Assembly: GCF_022348085.1 (NCBI RefSeq)
Contig: NZ_JAKRFN010000022.1
Span: forward strand, 48,044-112,043
Length of the DNA: 64,000 bases
DNA from: Mycobacterium sp. PSTR-4-N
Lineage (GTDB): Bacteria > Actinomycetota > Actinomycetes > Mycobacteriales > Mycobacteriaceae
Direction: 5' to 3'
Numbering within the stretch: position 1 is the stretch's first letter; every line of letters begins with the position of its first letter. Shown here piece by piece: positions 24,393 through 30,722 of the stretch. The position numbers were made by a program, and so were the translations under genes. The notes beneath the pieces were generated by a model. It ran no database searches, was not told the origin of the DNA, and was given only the letters and a program-made list of their open reading frames with translations.

Positions 24393-24417
24393 GCGCAGAA
24401 GCTGATCGATTCTGCGC
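24393..24417. promoter_or_regulatory. Inverted repeat in the corA / malic enzyme divergent region
   Basis: GCGCAGAA and TTCTGCGC pair perfectly around nine bases. It is 50 bases upstream of corA and 55 bases upstream of the malic enzyme start. It may be an operator or a 5' hairpin of corA mRNA; nothing in it resembles an M-box. Confidence 0.4.
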
Positions 24418-24458
24418 ACCGGCGCGCAACTCGGTCCTGTGAAGCCCCGGTGGTCGGT

Positions 24459-24464
24459 TACCCT
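24459..24464 (+). promoter_or_regulatory. Malic enzyme -10 hexamer (TACCCT)
   Basis: TACCCT is followed by seven bases and GTG 24472, giving a leaderless start and arguing against the longer in-frame GTG at 24439. Confidence 0.45.
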
Positions 24465-24471
24465 GACGCCC

Positions 24472-25668
24472 GTGGTGGACAGTGCGGTTTCCCCAGAACG
24501 TGACGCCCCGGCGCGCACCCCGCAGGTGGTGGTCGACGACGCCGACATCTTCGATGCGCACGAGGGCGGCAAACTCTCGGTGGCGCTGAGCTCGCCGCTG
24601 GACACCCAGCGTGCCCTGTCGATCGCCTACACCCCGGGAGTGGCCCAGGTCAGTCGCGCCATCGCCACCGACGCGACGCTGGCGGCGCGGTACACCTGGG
24701 CGCACCGCCTGGTCGCCGTCGTCAGCGACGGCAGCGCGGTGCTCGGGCTCGGCGACATCGGACCTGCGGCCTCGCTGCCGGTGATGGAGGGCAAGAGCGC
24801 GCTGTTCAAAGCCTTCGGCGGGCTGGATTCGATCCCGATCGTGCTCGACACGAACGACCCCGACGAGATCGTCGAGACGTTGATCCGGCTGCGGCCCACC
24901 TTCGGTGCGGTGAACCTGGAGGACATCTCGGCGCCCCGGTGTTTCGAGATCGAGCAGCGGGTGATCGAGGCACTGGACTGCCCGGTGATGCACGACGACC
25001 AGCACGGCACGGCGATCGTCGTGCTGGCGGCACTGTTCGGCGCGACCAAGGTGCTCGACCGCGACATGCACACCATGAAGGTGGTGATCTCCGGGGCGGG
25101 CGCCGCGGGCATCGCGTGCGCGAACATCCTGCTCGCCAGCGGTATTCGGGACATCACCGTGCTCGACAGCAAAGGCATCGTGTCCTCCGGACGCGACGAT
25201 CTCAACCCGTTCAAGGCCGATCTCGCGACGCGAACCAACCCGCGGGAGCTACGCGGCGGAATGGCCGAAGCGCTCGCGGGTGCCGACGTGTTCATGGGCG
25301 TCTCGGCCGGTCTGGTGCCCGAAGAGCTGATCGCGACGATGGCGCCGGGCGGCATCGTGTTCGCGATGTCCAACCCCGATCCGGAGATCCACCCCGACGT
25401 GGCGCGCAGGTACGCCGCCGTCGTGGCCACCGGTCGCAGTGACTTCCCCAACCAGATCAACAACGTGTTGGCCTTCCCCGGCGTGTTCCGCGGCGCGCTG
25501 GACGCGGGCGCTCGCCGGATCACCGAGAAGATGAAGATGGCCGCTGCGGAGGCGATCTTCTCCGTCGTCGGTGACGATCTGGCCGTCGACCACATCGTGC
25601 CGAGCGCGCTGGATCCGCGAGTGGGTCCGGCGGTCGCAGCAGCCGTCGCCGCGGCATCCGAGGACTGA
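24472..25668 (+). CDS. NAD(P)-dependent malic enzyme, short form
   Basis: The enzyme oxidatively decarboxylates malate to pyruvate. The product is 398 residues from GTG 24472 (GTG 24475 is equally possible). It shows the conserved AYTPGVAQVSRAI, the GLGDIGPAASLPVMEGK motif, NLEDISAPRCFEIE with metal ligands, DDQHGTAIV, the Rossmann motif VVISGAGAAGIACA, and SDFPNQINNVLAFPGVFRGALD. It lacks the phosphotransacetylase-like C-terminal domain of MaeB. Cofactor choice cannot be told. It sits at the position of mdh (Rv1240) in M. tuberculosis, next to corA, and is followed closely by lpqZ. Confidence 0.92.
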   Translation: MVDSAVSPERDAPARTPQVVVDDADIFDAHEGGKLSVALSSPLDTQRALSIAYTPGVAQVSRAIATDATLAARYTWAHRLVAVVSDGSAVLGLGDIGPAASLPVMEGKSALFKAFGGLDSIPIVLDTNDPDEIVETLIRLRPTFGAVNLEDISAPRCFEIEQRVIEALDCPVMHDDQHGTAIVVLAALFGATKVLDRDMHTMKVVISGAGAAGIACANILLASGIRDITVLDSKGIVSSGRDDLNPFKADLATRTNPRELRGGMAEALAGADVFMGVSAGLVPEELIATMAPGGIVFAMSNPDPEIHPDVARRYAAVVATGRSDFPNQINNVLAFPGVFRGALDAGARRITEKMKMAAAEAIFSVVGDDLAVDHIVPSALDPRVGPAVAAAVAAASED

Positions 25669-25691
25669 GACTGCTGCGCAGGACGAGGCGG

Positions 25692-26519
25692 TTGATCGCC
25701 GCACTGACCCTGGTGTGGTGCGTCGCCGCCTGCGCTGGGCGACCTGCGCCGCCGCCGATCCCGGTGGCGACCACCGCGGGACCCGAGGCCGAGCTCGTCG
25801 CGCACCTGTACGCCTCGGCGCTGGGTTTCTACGGCAGTGCAGCCCAGGTGCGTGTCGTCGACGATCCGCTCGCGGGCCTGGATTCCGGCGAGGCCACCGT
25901 GGTGCCGGGCTGGACCGGTCGGCTCCTCGCACGGTTCGACCCGGATGCGCCGGCGCGCTCGGACGTTCAGGTGTACCGATCGTTGCTGGCCGCGCTGCCG
26001 GAGGGGGTGGCTGCCGGTGACTACACCGTGGCAGCGGAGGACAAGCCCGCCGTGGCGATGACCTCCTCGGGTGCGCGAACAGCCGGTGAGGATGTCTCGG
26101 CACTGGCCCGGCGGTGTCCCGATCTCGCGGTCGGCGCAGTGAAGGGCTCGTCGTGGCCGACGTCGATCGGTACGTGCACGCTGCCGCGGGCACGTCAATT
26201 CGACGACGCGGCAACGATGTTCGCGGCGCTTGTGGCCGGCGAGGTGAGCCTGGCCTGGACGTCGACGGCTGCGCCGGGCGTGCCGTCTGACGTGGTGGTG
26301 CTGTCGGACAAGACCTCGCTGATCCGGGCCGAGAACCTGGTGCCGCTGTACCGGCGCAACGTGTTGAGCGAGTCGCAGGTGTTGGCGCTCAACGAGATCG
26401 CCGGTGTGCTGGACACGGGATCGCTGGCCGACATGCGGCGCGAGATCGCCGAGGGCGCCGAGCCGGGCCGGGTGGCCGCGCAGTGGCTCGAGGCGCACCC
26501 CCTCGGCACCAGCAACTGA
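25692..26519 (+). CDS. lpqZ: Lipoprotein LpqZ-like, glycine-betaine-binding type
   Basis: The product is a lipoprotein with a lipobox VAAC (Cys14 if TTG 25692 is the start). It resembles OpuAC-type solute-binding proteins: VVPGWTGRLLARFDP, SGARTAGEDVSALARRCPDLAVGAV and VLSDKTSLIRAENLVPLYRRNVLSESQVLALNEIAGVLDT. M. tuberculosis LpqZ (Rv1244) is similar in size. The TTG start gives a signal peptide without a basic n-region. The in-frame codons just upstream read LRRTRR, and GAGGA sits about six bases before a CTG at 25671, so a CTG start is plausible. No permease genes lie beside it. Confidence 0.8.
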   Translation: MIAALTLVWCVAACAGRPAPPPIPVATTAGPEAELVAHLYASALGFYGSAAQVRVVDDPLAGLDSGEATVVPGWTGRLLARFDPDAPARSDVQVYRSLLAALPEGVAAGDYTVAAEDKPAVAMTSSGARTAGEDVSALARRCPDLAVGAVKGSSWPTSIGTCTLPRARQFDDAATMFAALVAGEVSLAWTSTAAPGVPSDVVVLSDKTSLIRAENLVPLYRRNVLSESQVLALNEIAGVLDTGSLADMRREIAEGAEPGRVAAQWLEAHPLGTSN

Positions 26520-26530
26520 CGGTCCGTTCG

Positions 26531-26590
26531 GCGAGCGCGCGGGTCTGCACACCGACACGCCGTAATCCCTGGCCTGCAGCGCGCGCTCGC
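26531..26590. repeat. Copy B of a ~60-bp palindromic intergenic element
   Basis: The outer 11 bases (GCGAGCGCGCG at 26531) pair perfectly with 26580-26590, and CTGCA (26545-26549) pairs with TGCAG (26575-26579). The core ACCGACACGCCG occupies positions 21-32, the same register as in the copies at 11745 and 30629. It lies just after lpqZ and may terminate that transcript. Confidence 0.7.
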
Positions 26591-26610
26591 GCCGATCGAG
26601 ATCACGCGCC

Positions 26611-26660
26611 TTGACCGCTCTGTCACTAAGTGACACACTCGGCTGTGACACTAAGTGACA
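26611..26660 (+). promoter_or_regulatory. Promoter and TetR operator: repeated CACTAAGTGACA
   Basis: TGTCACTAAGTGACA (26621-26635) is a perfect 7-1-7 palindrome. Its core CACTAAGTGACA recurs at 26649-26660, 25 bases downstream. TTGACC (26611-26616) could be a -35, with CACACT (26634-26639) as a weak -10 17 bases later. The repeats end just before the ribosome site of the tetR gene, so autoregulation is likely. Confidence 0.65.
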
Positions 26661-26668
26661 GGAGCTCG

Positions 26669-27313
26669 ATGGTGACCGCCACTATCCCGGCGGGCGCGGC
26701 CAACGACAAGCAGGCTCGCGCCCGACTCGAGGTGTCCCGGCATGCGTGCGCTCTGTTCTGGGAGCGCGGGGTGTCGGCCACCAGCGGTGACGACATCGCT
26801 GCTGCCGCAGGGCTGTCGACGCGGACGATCTGGCGGTACTTCCGGTCCAAGGAGAGTTGCGTGGAGCCCGTGCTGGCGTTGTCGGCGCAACGCTTCATCG
26901 ATCTGGCCCGCCGGTGGCCGCCCGAACTGTCGCTCGCCGAGCACATGGCGCTCACCTACACCGAGCACCCGCTGAGTCCGCAGGATGTCGCCGACGAGAT
27001 CAGTGCTCTGCGGATCACGACCCTGTCGCTCACCGAACCGGCATTACGCACGGCGTACCTGATGGTGCATGACGAGATGGAGCACGCCTTCGTCCCGATC
27101 ATCGCCGGCCGGCTCGGTCTCGACGAGAACGACCTGAAAGCCCGGCTCTTCTCAGCAGCGGTCACCGCGGCCTTTCGGGTCATCGACGAGGACGTCGGCC
27201 ACCGGGCCATCGTCGAGAAGGAGAAGATCACCCAGCAGCAAGCCCTGGCGATGATCGACCGTGCGATCAAAGACGCCACCAACGGTCAGTTGGGTGGACC
27301 TGTGCCGCACTGA
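26669..27313 (+). CDS. TetR-family transcriptional regulator
   Basis: The 214-residue regulator has a standard N-terminal helix-turn-helix (ARLEVSRHACALFWERGVSATSGDDIAAAAGLSTRTIWRYFRSKESCVEPVL). Its C-terminal domain is of the kind common in actinobacterial TetR proteins. ATG 26669 is chosen because AGGAG (26660-26664) precedes it; an in-frame GTG at 26630 would place the operator palindrome inside the coding region. The peptidase gene follows after 103 bases on the same strand and is the likely target along with the regulator itself. The ligand is unknown. Confidence 0.87.
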   Translation: MVTATIPAGAANDKQARARLEVSRHACALFWERGVSATSGDDIAAAAGLSTRTIWRYFRSKESCVEPVLALSAQRFIDLARRWPPELSLAEHMALTYTEHPLSPQDVADEISALRITTLSLTEPALRTAYLMVHDEMEHAFVPIIAGRLGLDENDLKARLFSAAVTAAFRVIDEDVGHRAIVEKEKITQQQALAMIDRAIKDATNGQLGGPVPH

Positions 27314-27416
27314 CCCTGGATCATTCGAAAACAGTTCTGTCACAACATCATTGACCGTCGAACATGCATCATTTCGACGGGCCGACCTCGTGCGCCCGCA
27401 ACCAGGAAGAGAAGCC

Positions 27417-29288
27417 ATGTCTGCACCAGACCTGATCCCCGTCGCCGACCTCCTCAGCCCGCCCACCCGAGCCGCCGCGACGATCTCACCCGACGGCACC
27501 AGGATCGCGTTCCTCGCGCCGTGGCGAAATCGCCTGAACGTCTGGGTCGAAGATCTCGACGGGGACTACGCGCCGCGCTGCGTGACCGCCGACGACAACC
27601 GCAGCGTCCTGCACTACGAGTGGACCGACGACCCCCGATGGCTGATCTATCTGCAGGACGACGACGGCGACGAGAACTGGCACATATTCCGCGTCGATCT
27701 CGACCATCCCGGGTCACCTCCCGTCGACCTGACACCGTTCCCCGGCGTCATGGCACTCCCGGTCCGTGAAGTCAAAGGCGGCGCGACGACGGTGATGATG
27801 AACAACCGGGAAGCGACACTGCTCGACGTGCACGAACTCGACGTCGCGACCGGAGAGCTCACGCTGCTCGCCGAAAACCCCGGCCACGTGAACAGCTGGC
27901 TGAGCAATGACAGCGCCGAGCTGTTCGCCACGTCCCTGACCCCCGACGGCGATCTCGAGTTGTCGCGCTGGGACGGGCAGGCCCTGCAGTGCATCGCGAC
28001 GTTCGACGGCAGCGATCACCCCGTCGGTATCCACCCCTTGGCCATCACACCTGACGGCACGGGGGTGTGGATGGGGTCCAACCGCGGCAGCGACCGCACC
28101 CGTCTCGTTCGCGTCGATCTCGAGACCGGCGTCGAGACCGAGGTCGACAGCCACCCGGAGTACGACCTCGATCCGCGCTCGGCGGTCAGCCCTGTCCTGC
28201 CGGGACCCCTCATCTGCGATCGGCGTACCGGCGAGCTGCTGGCCGTGCGGTATTACGCTGAGCGGCAACTGATTCGCGCGCTCGATCCGTCTTTCGGCGA
28301 GGTGCTCGCCAATCTGGAAAAGCTTTCCGATGGCGATCTCGGACGTCTGTCCTCGGATGAGGGCGGCCGGCGTTGGGTGGTCAGCTTCAATCACGATCGC
28401 GACCCGGGCGCCACCTACCTGTACGACCACGAGACAGGGGGCAGCAGGCTGCTGTTCCGGCCGTTACCGCACCTGGACCCGGCCACCCTGGCCCCGATGC
28501 GGCCGATCACCCTCACCGCCCGCGACGGCCTGACACTGCACGGCTACCTGACGCTGCCCGTCGGCGTCGAGCCGCGGGGCCTGCCTCTGGTTCTGGTCGT
28601 CCACGGCGGACCCTGGTACCGGGACTCCTGGGGTTTCGACGCCGGCGTCCAACTGCTGGCCAATCGCGGATATGCCGTGCTGCAGGTCAACTTTCGCGGC
28701 TCCACCGGGTACGGCAAGGCCTTCCTGAAGGCTGCGATCGGAGAGTTCGCTCACAAGATGCACGACGATCTGATCGACGGCGTCACCTGGGCTGTCGACG
28801 AGGATTACGCAGACCCCGACCGCGTCGCGATCTTCGGCGGCTCCTATGGCGGCTATGCCGCGCTCGTCGGAATCACCTTCACCCCCGACGTTTTCACGGC
28901 AGCCATCGATTACGTCGGCATCTCGGATCTCGCGAACTTCATGCGCACCCTGCCACCCATCGCGCGTCCGCACCTGGCCAACAACTGGCACGCCTACGTG
29001 GGAGATCCCGACGATCCCGAGCAACTGGCCGATATGAAGGCACGCTCGCCGATCACCCGGGTCGATCAGGTCCGCACCCCGCTGTTGGTGATCCAGGGCG
29101 CCAACGACGTTCGCGTCGTCCAGGCGGAGTCCGACAACCTGGTCGACGCGCTGCGCGCCCGCGGCGCCGACGTCGACTACCTGGTCCAGTCCACCGAAGG
29201 CCACGGCGCCGTCAACCCGGAGAGCACGATCGAGATGTACGAGAAGGTGTCGGACTTCCTGGCCGAGCACCTGGGCGGCCGGACGTGA
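27417..29288 (+). CDS. S9-family prolyl oligopeptidase / acylaminoacyl peptidase
   Basis: The 623-residue cytosolic peptidase has an N-terminal beta-propeller (about 1-350, repeats with SPDGTRIAF and similar) and a C-terminal alpha/beta-hydrolase domain. The catalytic triad is Ser476 (GGSYGGY), Asp564 (GANDVRV) and His596 (EGHGAV). An oxyanion segment VVHGGPW lies near residue 395. It probably cleaves short peptides or amino-acyl derivatives. No signal peptide is present. ATG 27417 is supported by AGGAAGAG upstream; the frame is open further but has no better start. The preceding tetR gene suggests induction by a specific substrate. Confidence 0.92.
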   Translation: MSAPDLIPVADLLSPPTRAAATISPDGTRIAFLAPWRNRLNVWVEDLDGDYAPRCVTADDNRSVLHYEWTDDPRWLIYLQDDDGDENWHIFRVDLDHPGSPPVDLTPFPGVMALPVREVKGGATTVMMNNREATLLDVHELDVATGELTLLAENPGHVNSWLSNDSAELFATSLTPDGDLELSRWDGQALQCIATFDGSDHPVGIHPLAITPDGTGVWMGSNRGSDRTRLVRVDLETGVETEVDSHPEYDLDPRSAVSPVLPGPLICDRRTGELLAVRYYAERQLIRALDPSFGEVLANLEKLSDGDLGRLSSDEGGRRWVVSFNHDRDPGATYLYDHETGGSRLLFRPLPHLDPATLAPMRPITLTARDGLTLHGYLTLPVGVEPRGLPLVLVVHGGPWYRDSWGFDAGVQLLANRGYAVLQVNFRGSTGYGKAFLKAAIGEFAHKMHDDLIDGVTWAVDEDYADPDRVAIFGGSYGGYAALVGITFTPDVFTAAIDYVGISDLANFMRTLPPIARPHLANNWHAYVGDPDDPEQLADMKARSPITRVDQVRTPLLVIQGANDVRVVQAESDNLVDALRARGADVDYLVQSTEGHGAVNPESTIEMYEKVSDFLAEHLGGRT

Positions 29289-29289
29289 G

Positions 29290-30111
29290 CTATTTCGTCA
29301 GGCGCGCCACCACGCGCGGGAACATCCCCTGGTAGCCCGCGCCGACGAATCGGATGACGTACTCGAACATCCGCGCGTCGTTGCCGACGAGGATGCGCGC
29401 CTTGTTCTTTCGCACCCCATCGAGAATGATCTGCGCTGCCCGTTCGGGGCTGGTCTTGGCCAGGTTCTTGTCGAACTTCTTGGCCAGCTCCCCGGCGTCG
29501 AGACCCTCGGCGGCAGTGGCGTTGCGGGCGATCGCGGTCTTGATGCCCCCGGGGTGCACGCAGCTGACCTTGACGGGATGACCCGCCAGCGCCATCTCCT
29601 GGCGCAGAGCTTCGGTGAACCCGCGCACCGCGAACTTCGCCGCGTTGTAGGCGGCCTGGCCGGGTACGGAGAAGAGCCCGAACACGCTCGAGACGTTGAC
29701 GACGTGCCCGTCGCCGGAGGCGATGAGGTGAGGCAGGAAGGCCTTGGTGCCGTTGACGACGCCCCAGTAGTCGACGTCCATCACCCGTTCCATGTCCTTG
29801 AACTGGCTGATCTCGATGTCGCCGGTGTACGCGATGCCCGCGTTGTTGTAGATCTGGTTGACCTTGCCGAAGTGCTCGGCGACGCTGTCGGCGTATAGGA
29901 GGAAGCTCTCGCGCTCGGTGACGTTGAGGCGGTCGGTCTTGACGGGCGCACCGATGGCCTTGAGCCGCTCCTCGGTGGCGGCCAGACCTTCGGTGTCGAC
30001 GTCGCTGATCGCCACGCTGGCGCCGGAGCGGCCCAGTTCGATGGCCAGCGCCTGACCGATGCCCGAGCCGGCGCCGGTCACGACGGCCACCTTTCCGGCA
30101 AAGCCTTGCAT
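29290..30111 (-). CDS. Short-chain dehydrogenase/reductase (Rv1245c-like)
   Basis: The 273-residue enzyme is a classical SDR. It has the cofactor motif VVTGAGSGIGQALA near residue 10, an acidic residue at DVDTEG that favours NAD(H), NNAGIAYTG, the catalytic Ser in VSSVFGLFSVPGQ, and Tyr and Lys in YNAAK, followed by HPGGIKTAI. The substrate is unknown. Length and position match Rv1245c (276). It converges on the peptidase gene with one base between stop codons. ATG 30111 is the first methionine (MQGFAGKVAVVTG). Confidence 0.92.
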   Translation of the reverse strand: MQGFAGKVAVVTGAGSGIGQALAIELGRSGASVAISDVDTEGLAATEERLKAIGAPVKTDRLNVTERESFLLYADSVAEHFGKVNQIYNNAGIAYTGDIEISQFKDMERVMDVDYWGVVNGTKAFLPHLIASGDGHVVNVSSVFGLFSVPGQAAYNAAKFAVRGFTEALRQEMALAGHPVKVSCVHPGGIKTAIARNATAAEGLDAGELAKKFDKNLAKTSPERAAQIILDGVRKNKARILVGNDARMFEYVIRFVGAGYQGMFPRVVARLTK

Positions 30112-30236
30112 AGCCCACTCCCATCACATGCCGAGGTGCAATTGCAGATCACCCTAGCGGTACCGCCGGTTCCGGGTAGATGGGGGCTTGTCAGCGGCTG
30201 CGTACCGCACGGCGTAATGCTCGAGGCGTCGGCTGC

Positions 30237-30242
30237 GACAAT
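30237..30242 (+). promoter_or_regulatory. DUF732 gene -10 hexamer (GACAAT)
   Basis: GACAAT is followed by CAGAAC and then GTG 30249, the spacing of a leaderless start. Confidence 0.35.
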
Positions 30243-30248
30243 CAGAAC

Positions 30249-30614
30249 GTGAAGTCTCGCAATACCGTGTTCGCCGCATTGGTCGCCGCCCTCGCCGTCG
30301 CAGCACCGGCCACCGCCACCATCGCCGCCGCCCCAGCCCAGGCCGATACCGGCGTCGATGTCTTCCTCTCCGCGCTGGACCATTACCGGCTGGGCGACAT
30401 CGATCCGGCCACCGCGGTCCGCGTGGGCGAGCAGGTGTGCCCCATGCTCGCCGAGCCGGGTCAGAACGCCGCGAACGTGGCGGCGAAGGTCGCCGACGAG
30501 CTCGGTCGCCCGCTCGGCCCGGCGACGATGTTCACCGGCCTGGCCATCCAGATCATGTGCCCGCGTGCCGTCAGCGCGCTCACCGACGGGGTGCCGTTCT
30601 CGTTCATCCGGTGA
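30249..30614 (+). CDS. Secreted DUF732 protein
   Basis: The 121-residue product has a clear signal peptide (MKSRNTVFAALVAALAVAAPATATIAAAPAQA), probably cleaved after AQA at about residue 32. The mature domain DVFLSALDHYRLGDIDPATAVRVGEQVCPML and IQIMCPRAVS carries two cysteines that could form a disulfide. This is the DUF732 pattern, widespread in mycobacterial exported proteins of unknown function. GTG 30249 is chosen because it begins the signal peptide with KSR and because a -10-like hexamer lies six bases upstream; a longer frame start would not make a signal peptide. Confidence 0.83.
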   Translation: MKSRNTVFAALVAALAVAAPATATIAAAPAQADTGVDVFLSALDHYRLGDIDPATAVRVGEQVCPMLAEPGQNAANVAAKVADELGRPLGPATMFTGLAIQIMCPRAVSALTDGVPFSFIR

Positions 30615-30628
30615 TCGCTCGGCGCGCC

Positions 30629-30688
30629 GCGAACGCGCGCAGATGCACGCGGTCCGCGGCGCGTCGGTGTACAAACGCGCTCGCTCGC
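30629..30688. repeat. Copy C of a ~60-bp palindromic intergenic element
   Basis: Read on the minus strand it begins GCGAGC, has ACCGACGCGCCG at positions 21-32 and ends GTTCGC. The 20-base arms pair with four mismatches plus wobble pairs. It lies between the convergent DUF732 and kgd stop codons, so it could terminate both. Confidence 0.7.
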
Positions 30689-30722
30689 GGGAGGTGCCCC
30701 CAGCTCGCTCGCCGAACCGGAC

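Noticed and set aside
24343..24471. Possible magnesium riboswitch (M-box) before corA
   Set aside because: The region is too short and has none of the conserved M-box helices; only a simple inverted repeat is seen.
24627..26651. A 674-codon minus-strand open frame opposite malic enzyme and lpqZ
   Set aside because: It covers two well-supported genes and shows only composition-driven residues.
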